DNA of 64,000 nucleotides, taken from the NCBI RefSeq assembly GCF_003945545.1, contig NZ_CP029617.1, positions 4,165,001-4,229,000 of the forward strand, in the 5' to 3' direction. Shown in pieces: positions 35,515-43,930 of this stretch. Position 1 is the stretch's first letter, and the number at the start of each line of letters is the position of its first letter. Source of the DNA: Streptomyces sp. WAC 01529 (GTDB lineage Bacteria; Actinomycetota; Actinomycetes; Streptomycetales; Streptomycetaceae). Made by a program: the position numbers and the translations under genes. The notes beneath the pieces are model-generated. The model was not told the origin of the DNA. It was given only the letters and a program-made list of their open reading frames with translations, and did not search any database.

Positions 35515-37206
35515 TCACGCGTCCTTGCGGATCTCCACCACACGGAAGCGGTTGGCGACGAACGCGCCGTCGCACAGCGCGGCGTTCGCCGCGGGGTTGC
35601 CGCCCGAGCCGTGGAAGTCCGAGAACGCCGCCGTCTGGTTCACATAGACCCCGCCCGTGAGGTTCAGGGACAGCTGCGCGCACTCCTCCAGGCAGGTCTC
35701 CTCGATGGCCGCGGAGAGCTCGTCCGACGTGGTGTACGCCCCTACGGTCATCGCTCCCTTGTCGCGCACCGTGCGACGCAGCAGCTCCACCGCGTCGGCC
35801 GCGGAGTCGACGGCGACCGCGAAGGAGACCGGTCCGAAGCACTCGCTCAGGTAGGCCGCCTCGGCGTCCGGCTTCGCGCCGTCCAGCTTGACGATCACCG
35901 GGGTGCGCACGACGGCGTCCGGGAAGTCGGGGTTGGTGATCTCCCTTGAGGGGAGGGCCACTTCACCGAGGCCGGCGGCCGACTCCAGACGGGTCTTCAC
36001 GTCCGGGTTGACCAGCGCGCCCAGGATGCCGTTCGCCCGGGCGTCGTCGCCCAGGAGGCCGTTCACTGAGGCCGCCAGGTCGGCCACCACGTCGTCGTAC
36101 GACTTCGCTCCGGCGTCCGTCTCGATGCCGTCGCGCGGGATGAGGAGGTTCTGCGGGGTGGTGCACATCTGGCCGCTGTAGAGGGACAGGGAGAAGGCGA
36201 GGTTGGCCAGCATTCCCTTGTAGTTGTCCGTCGAGTCGACGACGACCGTGTTGACACCGGCCTTCTCCGTGTAGACCTGCGCCTGGCGGGCGTTGGCCTC
36301 CAGCCAGTCGCCGAAGGACGTCGACCCCGTGTAGTCGATGATCTTGATCTCGGGGCGTACGGCGAGGGTCTTGGCGATGCCTTCGCCGGGCCGCTCGGCG
36401 GCCAGCGCGACCAGGTTCGGGTCGAAGCCCGCCTCCGCGAGGACCTCACGGGCGATCCGCACCGTGAGCGCGAGCGGCAGCACCGCGCGCGGGTGGGGCT
36501 TGACCAGGACGGGGTTGCCGGTCGCGAGCGAGGCGAAGAGCCCGGGGTAGCCGTTCCACGTCGGGAAGGTGTTGCAGCCGATCAGGAGCGAGAGGCCGCG
36601 CGCCACGGGCGTGAACCGCTTGTTCATGGCGAGGGGGTCGCGCTTGCCCTGGGGCTTGTGCCACTCGGCGGTGTCGGGGGTGCGGGCCTGCTCCACATAG
36701 GCATACGCGATCGCTTCCAGGCCGCGGTCCTGGGCGTGCGGGCCGCCCGCCTGGAAGGCCATCATGAAGGCCTGGCCGCTGGTGTGCATGACCGCGTGCG
36801 CCAACTCGTGCGTGCGGGCGCTGACCCGGGCCAGGATCTCCAGGCAGACCATCGCGCGCGTCTCCGCGCCCGCCTCGCGCCAGGCGCGCATTCCGGCGCG
36901 CATGGCCGGCAGCAGCGTGTCGATGTCCGGGTGGGGATACGTGATCCCCAGCTCCGGGCCGTACGGAGAGACCTCGCCGCCGACCCAGTCGTCCGTGCCG
37001 GGCTGGTCGAGGTCGAAGCGGGTGCCCTGGAGGGCGTCGAAAGCGGCCTTGCCCTCGGGCAGGCTCAGGCTGCCGTCCGCCCCGTACGCCTTGGGGTGTT
37101 CGGGGTGCGGCGACCAGTACGCGCGCGTGCGGATGGTCTCCAGCGCCTGATCGAGGGTGGGCCGGTGCTTGGCGATCAGCTGGTGCGCGGTGAGTTCGGC
37201 GGCCAT
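35515..37206 (-). CDS. paaN: Phenylacetic acid degradation protein PaaN (ring-opening aldehyde dehydrogenase)
   Basis: 563 aa. Aldehyde-dehydrogenase fold with nucleophile in YSGQMCTTPQN, substrate/cofactor region GCNTFPTWNGYPGLFASLATGNPVLVKPHPRAVLP, IIDYTGSTSFGDWLEANA and C-terminal SDFHGSGGNPAAN. It acts after epoxide isomerisation of phenylacetyl-CoA, oxidising the ring-opened aldehyde. No fused enoyl-CoA hydratase domain, unlike E. coli PaaZ. ATG at 37204-37206, GGAG eleven bases before. Convergent with the TrmH gene. A TetR-type operator stands 90 bases upstream and is shared with the divergent paaH. Confidence 0.94.
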   Translation of the reverse strand: MAAELTAHQLIAKHRPTLDQALETIRTRAYWSPHPEHPKAYGADGSLSLPEGKAAFDALQGTRFDLDQPGTDDWVGGEVSPYGPELGITYPHPDIDTLLPAMRAGMRAWREAGAETRAMVCLEILARVSARTHELAHAVMHTSGQAFMMAFQAGGPHAQDRGLEAIAYAYVEQARTPDTAEWHKPQGKRDPLAMNKRFTPVARGLSLLIGCNTFPTWNGYPGLFASLATGNPVLVKPHPRAVLPLALTVRIAREVLAEAGFDPNLVALAAERPGEGIAKTLAVRPEIKIIDYTGSTSFGDWLEANARQAQVYTEKAGVNTVVVDSTDNYKGMLANLAFSLSLYSGQMCTTPQNLLIPRDGIETDAGAKSYDDVVADLAASVNGLLGDDARANGILGALVNPDVKTRLESAAGLGEVALPSREITNPDFPDAVVRTPVIVKLDGAKPDAEAAYLSECFGPVSFAVAVDSAADAVELLRRTVRDKGAMTVGAYTTSDELSAAIEETCLEECAQLSLNLTGGVYVNQTAAFSDFHGSGGNPAANAALCDGAFVANRFRVVEIRKDA

Positions 37207-37294
37207 GACAGGACCAACTCCTCGTCGGTCAGCTCTCCATCGAGCTGGCGAGTGGGCGGGAACAGTGGGCGGGGACTGGCTGACAGAGCTAGAG

Positions 37295-37316
37295 TAACCG
37301 AACGATCGGTCGGGAC
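37295..37316. promoter_or_regulatory. TetR-type operator between paaN and paaH
   Basis: AACCGAACGATCGGTCGG core, matching the paaA palindrome (GAACCGA, CGATCG, TCGG) apart from the outer bases. It lies between the divergent genes and could control both. Confidence 0.72.
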
Positions 37317-37334
37317 AAGAGGGTCCGCCAAACC

Positions 37335-37343
37335 TGTGGACAA
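37335..37343 (-). promoter_or_regulatory. DnaA box upstream of paaH
   Basis: TGTGGACAA, complement of TTGTCCACA, which is the favoured Streptomyces DnaA-box form. Confidence 0.55.
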
Positions 37344-37401
37344 CTTCTCCGCGGCCACCCCGAAACCGCCGGCCGGCGGACCGTGCGGGAGGATCGCGAA
37401 C

Positions 37402-38913
37402 ATGACAGCACTCGAGCTCAGCAGCGCCGTTGCCGTGGTGGGCACCGGAACCATGGGTCAGGGCATCGCACAGGTCGCCCTGATGGCCGGCCACCCCGTG
37501 CGGCTGTACGACGCGGCCCCCGGCCGGGCGAAGGCGGCGGCCGACGCGATCGGCGCCCGGCTCGACCGGCTCGTGGAGAAGGGCAGGCTCACCCCCGACG
37601 ACCGCACCGCCGCGGCCGCACGGCTCGCGCCCGCCGAGAGCCTCGCGGAGCTGGCGGGCTGCGGCCTCGTCATCGAGGCGGTGCTGGAACAACTGGACGT
37701 CAAGCAGAGCCTGTTCCAGGAGCTGGAGGACATCGTCGGCGGAGACTGCCTGCTGGCCACCAACACCTCCTCCCTCTCCGTCACCGCCATCGCGGGCGCC
37801 CTGAGCAACCCGGGCCGCTTCGTGGGCCTGCACTTCTTCAACCCCGCGCCGCTGCTCCCCCTCGTCGAGGTCGTCAGCGGCTCCGCGACCGACGAGATGG
37901 CGGCCACGCGCGCGTACGAGACCGCCGAGGCGTGGGGCAAGACGCCGGTGCGCTGCGCGGACACCCCCGGCTTCATCGTCAACCGCGTCGCCAGGCCCTT
38001 CTACGCCGAGGCGCTGCGCCTCCACGAGGAGCGGGTCGCCGACCCCGCCACGATCGACGCGGTCCTGCGTGAGTGCGGCGGGTTCAAGATGGGCCCCTTC
38101 GAGCTCACCGACCTCATCGGCCAGGACGTCAACGAAGCCGTCACGCGCTCCGTGTGGGAGTCGTTCTTCCAGGACCCCAAGTTCACCCCCTCGCTCGCCC
38201 AGCGCCGGCTCGTCGAGTCACGGCGCCTCGGCCGGAAGTCGGGCCAGGGGTGGTACGCGTACGGCGACGACGCCCCCCGCCCGGAACCGCACACCGCCGG
38301 GCCCGAGACGGCGCCCGAAACGGTCACCCTCCACGGTGAACTCTTCGCCGCGGACGCCCTGATCGGCCTCATGCGGGACGCCGGAATCCGGGTCGAGCAG
38401 GGCACGGACGTGCCGAGCTACCCCGGCTCCCTCGAACTGCCCGGTGGCGCGCGGCTCGAACTGGCCGACGGGATGTCCCCCGACGCCGCGGCGGAGCCCA
38501 CCATCCACTTCGACCTCGCCCTGGACTACCGCACCGCCACCCGCATCGCCCTCGCCCCCTCCAGCCGGGTGGGCGAGCAGGCCCTGAAGGAGGCGATCGG
38601 CCTCTTCCAGGCGCTCGGCAAGAAGGTCAGCGTCATCGGACCCGCTCCGGGGATGATCGTGGCCCGCACGGTGTGGATGCTCGTCGACTTCGCCCTGGAC
38701 GCCGTAGGCCGCGAGGCGGCGGACGCCGAGGACATCGACACCGCCATGCGCCTGGGCGTCAACTACCCGCTCGGACCGATCGAATGGGGCCGCCGCCTCA
38801 CCACGTACCGCGTGGTCGAGGCGCTGGACCTGCTGAACGGCGAGTACCCCACCGGGCGTTACGCGCCCTCCCAGGCCCTGCGGCGCCAGGCCGTGCGAGA
38901 GGAGTACTCATGA
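37402..38913 (+). CDS. paaH: 3-hydroxyacyl-CoA dehydrogenase (PaaH type)
   Basis: 503 aa. NAD-binding GTGTMGQGIAQVALMAG near residues 14-30, HFFNPAPLLPLVEVV (catalytic His) and DTPGFIVNRVARPFYAEA, then two C-terminal 3HCDH domains (ELTDLIGQDVNEAV; PIEWGRRLTTYRVVEAL). This two-domain form is typical of PaaH/PaaC of phenylacetate degradation, which oxidises 3-hydroxyadipyl-CoA. ATG at 37402 is preceded by GGAGG. The stop overlaps the tetR start (ATGA). Confidence 0.94.
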   Translation: MTALELSSAVAVVGTGTMGQGIAQVALMAGHPVRLYDAAPGRAKAAADAIGARLDRLVEKGRLTPDDRTAAAARLAPAESLAELAGCGLVIEAVLEQLDVKQSLFQELEDIVGGDCLLATNTSSLSVTAIAGALSNPGRFVGLHFFNPAPLLPLVEVVSGSATDEMAATRAYETAEAWGKTPVRCADTPGFIVNRVARPFYAEALRLHEERVADPATIDAVLRECGGFKMGPFELTDLIGQDVNEAVTRSVWESFFQDPKFTPSLAQRRLVESRRLGRKSGQGWYAYGDDAPRPEPHTAGPETAPETVTLHGELFAADALIGLMRDAGIRVEQGTDVPSYPGSLELPGGARLELADGMSPDAAAEPTIHFDLALDYRTATRIALAPSSRVGEQALKEAIGLFQALGKKVSVIGPAPGMIVARTVWMLVDFALDAVGREAADAEDIDTAMRLGVNYPLGPIEWGRRLTTYRVVEALDLLNGEYPTGRYAPSQALRRQAVREEYS

Positions 38914-39503
38914 CCACCGCCCGGCGGGACACGTACACCCCGGAGACGCTGCTCAGCGTCGCCGTCCGGGTTTTCAACGAGCGCGGCTACGACGGCACGT
39001 CCATGGAGCACCTCTCCAAGGCGGCCGGTATCTCCAAGTCCTCGATCTACCACCATGTGGCGGGCAAGGAGGAGCTGCTGCGCCGCGCGGTGAGCCGGGC
39101 CATCGACGGGCTCTTCGGGATTCTCGCCGAGGACCACGCGCGCGTGGGCAGCGCCGTCGAGCGCCTGGAGTACGTCACGCGGCGCACCGTGGAGGTCCTC
39201 GTCGCCGAGCTGCCCTATGTGACGCTGCTGCTGCGCGTGCGCGGCAACACGGGCACCGAGCGGTGGGCCCTGGAGCGGCGCAGGGAGTTCGACCAGCAGG
39301 TGGCCGAGCTGCTGAAGGAAGCCGTCGCGGACGGTGACCTGCGCTCCGACGTCGAGCTGCGCCTGGCCACCCGGCTGCTCTTCGGAATGATCAACTCCAT
39401 CGTGGAGTGGTACCGGCCGGAGAGCCGGGGGGCGGCCAACGGCGCGGAGATCGCCGACGCCGTGGTGAAGCTGGCCTTCGCGGGGCTGCGCACCGACCGC
39501 TGA
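38910..39503 (+). CDS. TetR-family regulator (candidate PaaR)
   Basis: 197 aa. N-terminal helix-turn-helix TSMEHLSKAAGISKSSIYHHVAGKEELLRRAV at residues 30-60. The C-terminal part is a ligand pocket, in paa systems for phenylacetyl-CoA. Coupled to paaH by ATGA, so it is under paaH control; the palindromes at 32382 and 37295 are probable targets. No recognisable operator directly before its own gene. Confidence 0.88.
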   Translation: MTTARRDTYTPETLLSVAVRVFNERGYDGTSMEHLSKAAGISKSSIYHHVAGKEELLRRAVSRAIDGLFGILAEDHARVGSAVERLEYVTRRTVEVLVAELPYVTLLLRVRGNTGTERWALERRREFDQQVAELLKEAVADGDLRSDVELRLATRLLFGMINSIVEWYRPESRGAANGAEIADAVVKLAFAGLRTDR

Positions 39504-39522
39504 GCCCGCCGGGCGGCTCCCG

Positions 39523-40095
39523 TCAGCTCTCCGGCTCGGCGCTCCCGGCGCTCCCGGCGCTCTCGCCGGTGGTGTCGGCGTTGTTCAGGTCCTCCTCCTC
39601 GAAGACCAGCAACGTACGCGTGCTGAGGACCTCGGGAATGGACTGCAGCCGGGTGAGGACCAGCTCGCGCAGGGCGCGGTTGTCCGGCGTGTGCACCAGG
39701 AGAAGTACGTCGAAGTCGCCGCTGACCAGCGCGATATGGGACGCACCGGGGAGTGCGCGCAGATGCTCGCGCACCGTACGCCAGGTGTTCTGGACGATCT
39801 TGAGCGTGATGTAGGCGGACGCGCCCTGCCCGGCGCGCTCGTGGTTGATGCGCGCCCCGAAGCCCCGGATGACGCCGTCGTCGATGAGGCGGTTGATGCG
39901 CGCGTACGCGTTGGCGCGGGACACATGGACGCGTTCGGCCACGGCACGTATCGACGCGCGACCGTCCGTGTGCAGGATCTGGAGGATGTCGCGGTCGATG
40001 GCGTCCACCGGCCGGGGATCCGGCAGCCGGGGTTCCGGTACTCGGGGCTCCGGGTGGCCGCCGGCGTGCTGGTCGGCCATTCGTTCAGATGCCAT
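39523..40095 (-). CDS. Lrp/AsnC-family regulator (BkdR-like)
   Basis: 190 aa. HTH at about residues 30-60 (DGRASIRAVAERVHVSRANAYARINRL), then a RAM domain (GASHIALVSGDFDVLLLVHTPDNRAL). It probably responds to branched-chain amino acids and controls the divergent bkd operon. ATG at 40093-40095 with GGGAGG-rich leader; an internal ATG at 40080 is possible. The N-terminus has the repetitive PEPRVPEPRLPDPRP. The C-terminus has SAGSAGSAEPES from 9-bp repeats near the stop. Confidence 0.9.
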   Translation of the reverse strand: MASERMADQHAGGHPEPRVPEPRLPDPRPVDAIDRDILQILHTDGRASIRAVAERVHVSRANAYARINRLIDDGVIRGFGARINHERAGQGASAYITLKIVQNTWRTVREHLRALPGASHIALVSGDFDVLLLVHTPDNRALRELVLTRLQSIPEVLSTRTLLVFEEEDLNNADTTGESAGSAGSAEPES

Positions 40096-40153
40096 GTCCC
40101 CCCGCCTCCCTACCATGGACGTACTGCATCCATCCCAGGCTGTGCAGAACCGT

Positions 40154-40162
40154 TTGTCCACA
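40154..40162 (+). promoter_or_regulatory. DnaA box between the lrp and bkd genes
   Basis: TTGTCCACA, perfect Streptomyces consensus, in the divergent control region. Confidence 0.55.
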
Positions 40163-40194
40163 GCCTGGAGGTGCCTGTAGCCAAAATGTGCCGA

Positions 40195-40216
40195 CGACCG
40201 AACAATCGGTAGGTGA
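40195..40216. promoter_or_regulatory. Degenerate TetR-type operator before the first bkd operon
   Basis: ACCGAACAATCGGTAGGT core, like the paa palindromes with mismatches at four of the fixed positions. It lies 70 bases before the bkd start, between it and the lrp gene. Confidence 0.45.
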
Positions 40217-40285
40217 GGCGCATCACAACGCTGCGCCTCTTTTGCCGCTCCCACGAGGAGTCCGCTTCCACCAGGAGGTGCCGTC

Positions 40286-41440
40286 ATGACGGTCATGGAG
40301 CAGCGGGGCGCCTACCGGCCGTCCCCGCCACCCGCTTGGCAGCCCAGGACCGACCCCGCGCCGCTGCTGCCCGACGCGGAGCCGTACCGCGTCCTTGGCA
40401 CCGAGGCCGCCGCGAAGGCCGACCCGGGGCTGCTGCGCCGCCTCTACGCGGAGCTGGTGCGAGGCCGCCGTTACAACACGCAGGCGACGGCACTGACGAA
40501 GCAGGGCAGGCTCGCGGTCTACCCCTCGAGCACCGGCCAGGAGGCCTGTGAGGTCGCCGCCGCGCTCGCCCTGAAGGGCCAGGACTGGCTCTTCCCCAGC
40601 TACCGGGACACGCTCGCCGTGGTCGCCCGCGGCCTCGACCCCGTGAGCGCCCTGACGCTGCTGCGCGGCGACTGGCACACGGGATACGACCCGCGCGAGC
40701 ACCGCATAGCTCCCCTGTGCACCCCCCTCGCCACCCAGCTGCCGCACGCCGTGGGTCTCGCGCACGCCGCCCGCCTCAAGGGCGACGACGTGGTCGCGCT
40801 CGCCATGGTCGGCGACGGCGGCACCAGCGAGGGCGACTTCCACGAGGCGCTGAACTTCGCCGCCGTGTGGCAGGCGCCCGTGGTCTTCCTCGTGCAGAAC
40901 AACGGCTTCGCGATCTCCGTGCCGCTCGCCAAGCAGACCGCGGCGCCCTCCCTGGCCCACAAGGCTGTCGGGTACGGCATGCCGGGACGGCTGGTGGACG
41001 GCAACGACGCGGTGGCGATGCACGAGGTCCTCGGCGAAGCGGTCGCCCGCGCGCGGGAGGGCGGCGGACCCACCCTGGTCGAAGCGGTCACGTACCGCAT
41101 GGAAGCCCACACGAACGCCGACGACGCCACGCGCTACCGCCTCGACGCCGAGGTCGCGGCCTGGCGTGACCACGACCCGATCCTGCTCCTGGAGCGGGAG
41201 TTGACCGAGCGCGGACTCCTGGACGACGACACCAGGCGGCGGGCGAGCGAGGACGCCGAGACCATGGCGGCCGACCTGCGCGCACGCATGAACGAGGACC
41301 CCGCGCTGGACCCCATGGACCTCTTCACGCACGTGTACGCCGAGCAGACCTCCCAGCTGCGGGAGCAGGCGGCGCAGTTGCGGGCCGAGCTGGAAGTGGC
41401 CTCGGAAGAGGCGGACGTACCGGAGGGGGAGACGCGATGA
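40286..41440 (+). CDS. bkdA: Branched-chain 2-oxoacid dehydrogenase E1 alpha subunit (first cluster)
   Basis: 384 aa. Thiamine-diphosphate fold: GDGGTSEGDFHEALNFAAVW..NNGFAIS carries the GDG..N metal/TPP motif; DDATRYRL is the phosphorylation-loop region. It decarboxylates 2-oxoacids of Val, Leu and Ile, giving starter CoA esters for branched fatty acids. AGGAGGTG five bases before the ATG. The stop overlaps the E1 beta start (ATGA). Confidence 0.95.
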   Translation: MTVMEQRGAYRPSPPPAWQPRTDPAPLLPDAEPYRVLGTEAAAKADPGLLRRLYAELVRGRRYNTQATALTKQGRLAVYPSSTGQEACEVAAALALKGQDWLFPSYRDTLAVVARGLDPVSALTLLRGDWHTGYDPREHRIAPLCTPLATQLPHAVGLAHAARLKGDDVVALAMVGDGGTSEGDFHEALNFAAVWQAPVVFLVQNNGFAISVPLAKQTAAPSLAHKAVGYGMPGRLVDGNDAVAMHEVLGEAVARAREGGGPTLVEAVTYRMEAHTNADDATRYRLDAEVAAWRDHDPILLLERELTERGLLDDDTRRRASEDAETMAADLRARMNEDPALDPMDLFTHVYAEQTSQLREQAAQLRAELEVASEEADVPEGETR

Positions 41441-42453
41441 CCACGGTCGCGGCGAAGCCGGTCACCAAACCGGCCACCATGGCGCAGGCGCTCGGACGCG
41501 CGCTGCGCGACTCCATGGCCGAGGATCCCTCGGTGCACGTCCTGGGGGAGGACGTCGGGGCGCTCGGCGGTGTCTTCCGGGTCACCGACGGGCTCACCAA
41601 GGAGTTCGGCGAGGAGCGCTGTACGGACACCCCGCTGGCCGAGGCGGGCATTCTCGGTACGGCGGTCGGCATGGCGATGTACGGCCTGCGGCCCGTCGTC
41701 GAGATGCAGTTCGACGCCTTCGCCTACCCCGCCTTCGAGCAGCTGATCTCGCACGTGGCGCGCATGCGCAACCGCACCAGGGGCGCGATGCCGCTGCCCA
41801 TCACCGTGCGCGTGCCCTACGGCGGCGGGATCGGCGGCGTCGAACACCACAGCGACTCCTCCGAGGCGTACTACATGGCGACCCCGGGCCTCCACGTCGT
41901 CACACCCGCCACGGTCGCCGACGCCTACGGCCTGCTGCGGGCCTCCATCGCCTCCGACGACCCGGTCGTCTTCCTGGAGCCGAAGCGGCTGTACTGGTCG
42001 AAGGCCGACTGGAACCCGGAAGCCCCGCAGCGCGTGGAGCCGATAGGCCGCGCGGTGGTGCGCCGCCCCGGGCGCAGCGCCACGCTCATCACGTACGGCC
42101 CGTCCGTGCCCGTCTGCCTGGAGGCGGCCGAGGCCGCGCGCGCCGAGGGCTGGGACCTCGAAGTGGTCGACCTGCGCTCGCTGGTGCCGTTCGACGACGA
42201 GACGGTCGCCGCGTCCGTGCGGCGCACGGGCCGGGCTGTCGTCGTGCACGAGTCGGGCGGTTTCGGGGGCCCCGGCGGGGAGATCGCCGCGCGGGTCACC
42301 GAGCGGTGCTTCCACCACCTGGAGGCGCCGGTGCTGCGGGTCGCGGGGTTCGACATTCCCTATCCGCCGCCGATGCTGGAGAAGCACCATCTGCCGGGCG
42401 TCGACAGGATCCTGGACGCGGTCGCGCGGTTGCAGTGGGAGGCGGAGAGCTGA
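41437..42453 (+). CDS. bkdB: Branched-chain 2-oxoacid dehydrogenase E1 beta subunit (first cluster)
   Basis: 338 aa. GEDVGALGGVFRVTDGL, ALADSGILG-like LAEAGILGTAVGMAMYGLRPVVEMQFDAFAYPA, PYGGGIGGVEHHSDSSEAYY and the C-terminal transketolase domain (ITYGPSVPVCLEAAE). It completes the TPP site with E1 alpha. Overlaps at both ends with neighbours, so it is a coupled operon. Confidence 0.96.
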   Translation: MTTVAAKPVTKPATMAQALGRALRDSMAEDPSVHVLGEDVGALGGVFRVTDGLTKEFGEERCTDTPLAEAGILGTAVGMAMYGLRPVVEMQFDAFAYPAFEQLISHVARMRNRTRGAMPLPITVRVPYGGGIGGVEHHSDSSEAYYMATPGLHVVTPATVADAYGLLRASIASDDPVVFLEPKRLYWSKADWNPEAPQRVEPIGRAVVRRPGRSATLITYGPSVPVCLEAAEAARAEGWDLEVVDLRSLVPFDDETVAASVRRTGRAVVVHESGGFGGPGGEIAARVTERCFHHLEAPVLRVAGFDIPYPPPMLEKHHLPGVDRILDAVARLQWEAES

Positions 42454-43829
42454 TGGCGCCCGCGTTTGATGTGAACAGCCTGGAGTTCAAGCTGCCCGAC
42501 CTCGGCGAAGGGCTGACGGAGGCCGAGATCGTCCGCTGGCTCGTCCAGGTCGGGGACGTCGTCGCCGTGGACCAGCCGGTGGTCGAGGTCGAGACCGCCA
42601 AGGCGATGGTCGAGGTGCCGTGTCCCTACGGGGGTGTGGTCACCGCCCGCTTCGGCGAGGAGGGCACGGAACTGCCGGTCGGGGCGCCGCTGTTGACGGT
42701 CGCCGTGGGGACCCCTGCCGGGCCCCGCGCCCCGGAGGAGCCCGCCGAGCGGGCGCTCCAGACGGCGGCCGAGGAGTCTTCCGGCAACGTCCTGGTCGGT
42801 TACGGCACCGCGGCGGCGCCCGCCCGCCGCAGGAGGGTGCGGCCCACGGGGCCCGCCCTGACGGCCGCCTCCGGGGGGCCTGGCCCCCAAACGCCTCCCC
42901 CGCGCGTGGACGGCCCGGTCCCGGTGATCTCCCCGCTCGTGCGCAAGCTGGCGCGGGAGCACGGCATGGATCTGCGCGCGCTCGCGGGATCGGGCCCGGA
43001 CGGGCTCATCACGCGCGCCGATGTCGAGGCGGCCATCGGCGCGGGCCCGGTCGCCGCGCCTGAAACGGGGCCCTCCGGCGCGCGGCGCCAGGTCGAGGCG
43101 GGCCAGGAGCCCACGCGCGCGGGTCTTGAGGCCCGGCACGCGCTGACCGGCATCCGGGGCCTCGTCGCGGACAAGATGGCCCGCAGCAGGCGCGAGATAC
43201 CGGAGGCCACCTGCTGGGTCGACGCCGACGCGACCGAGCTGCTCGCCGCCCGCACCGCCATGAACGCGGCGATGACGGAACGCGACGGGAGCCAGAAGGT
43301 GTCGCTGCTCGCACTCTTCGCCCGTATCACCGTGGCCGCGCTGGGCCGCTTCCCGATGCTCAACTCCAGCGTGGACATGGAGGCGCGCGAGATACGCCAG
43401 TTCGCCGACGTCCACCTCGGGTTCGCCGCGCAGACCGACCGCGGCCTGGTCGTCCCGGTCGTCCGGCACGCCCAGTCGCGGACGACCGAGTCGATCAACG
43501 CCGAGCTGATCAGGCTCACGGAGGCGGGACGGGCCGGGACGCTGACCCCCGGCGAGCTGACCGGGGGGACGTTCACGCTGAACAACTACGGGGTGTTCGG
43601 GGTCGACGGGTCCACGCCGATCATCAACCACCCCGAGGCGGCCATGCTCGGCATCGGCAGGATCGTGCCCAAGCCGTGGGTGCACCAGGGGGAGTTGGCG
43701 GTGCGGCACGTGGTCCAGCTGTCGCTCACCTTCGACCACCGGGTGTGCGACGGCGGCACGGCGGGCGGCTTCCTGCGGTACGTGGCCGACTGCGTCGAAC
43801 AGCCGGCGGTACTGCTGCGGTCGGTGTGA
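42453..43829 (+). CDS. bkdC: Branched-chain 2-oxoacid dehydrogenase E2 (dihydrolipoamide acyltransferase; first cluster)
   Basis: 458 aa. Lipoyl domain at residues 5-85 with the lipoyl Lys in VETAKAMVEVP, a Pro/Ala linker, an E3-binding domain (ISPLVRKLAREHGMDLRALAGSGPDGLITRADV) and a C-terminal catalytic domain with FDHRVCDGG (HxxxDG). It passes the branched acyl group to CoA. ATG overlaps the E1 beta stop. No E3 gene is nearby, so the general dihydrolipoamide dehydrogenase should serve. The stop is followed by tandem stop-codon repeats. Confidence 0.95.
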   Translation: MAPAFDVNSLEFKLPDLGEGLTEAEIVRWLVQVGDVVAVDQPVVEVETAKAMVEVPCPYGGVVTARFGEEGTELPVGAPLLTVAVGTPAGPRAPEEPAERALQTAAEESSGNVLVGYGTAAAPARRRRVRPTGPALTAASGGPGPQTPPPRVDGPVPVISPLVRKLAREHGMDLRALAGSGPDGLITRADVEAAIGAGPVAAPETGPSGARRQVEAGQEPTRAGLEARHALTGIRGLVADKMARSRREIPEATCWVDADATELLAARTAMNAAMTERDGSQKVSLLALFARITVAALGRFPMLNSSVDMEAREIRQFADVHLGFAAQTDRGLVVPVVRHAQSRTTESINAELIRLTEAGRAGTLTPGELTGGTFTLNNYGVFGVDGSTPIINHPEAAMLGIGRIVPKPWVHQGELAVRHVVQLSLTFDHRVCDGGTAGGFLRYVADCVEQPAVLLRSV

Positions 43830-43857
43830 GCGGTGTGAGCGGTGTGAGCGGCGTGAC
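43822..43857 (+). repeat. 9-bp tandem repeats replicating the bkdC stop
   Basis: Units CGGTGTGAG repeat three times, with a fourth variant CGGCGTGAC. Each carries an in-frame TGA, at 43827, 43836, 43845 and 43854. Confidence 0.85.
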
Positions 43858-43918
43858 GGTGACGTAAGTCCCTTGGGCCAAGGGTCCTTCGCGGGGTGGC
43901 AATGATCCTCCGTATGCC

Positions 43919-43924
43919 CATACT
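43919..43924 (+). promoter_or_regulatory. -10-like element of the MobA-like gene
   Basis: CATACT, six bases before GTG 43931, no ribosome site; probable leaderless mRNA. Confidence 0.45.
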
Positions 43925-43930
43925 CGGGGG

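Noticed and set aside
40286..43829. First bkd cluster as pyruvate dehydrogenase
   Set aside because: Split E1 alpha/beta with an Lrp-type regulator fits branched-chain complexes; in Streptomyces pyruvate dehydrogenase is usually the single-chain AceE type.
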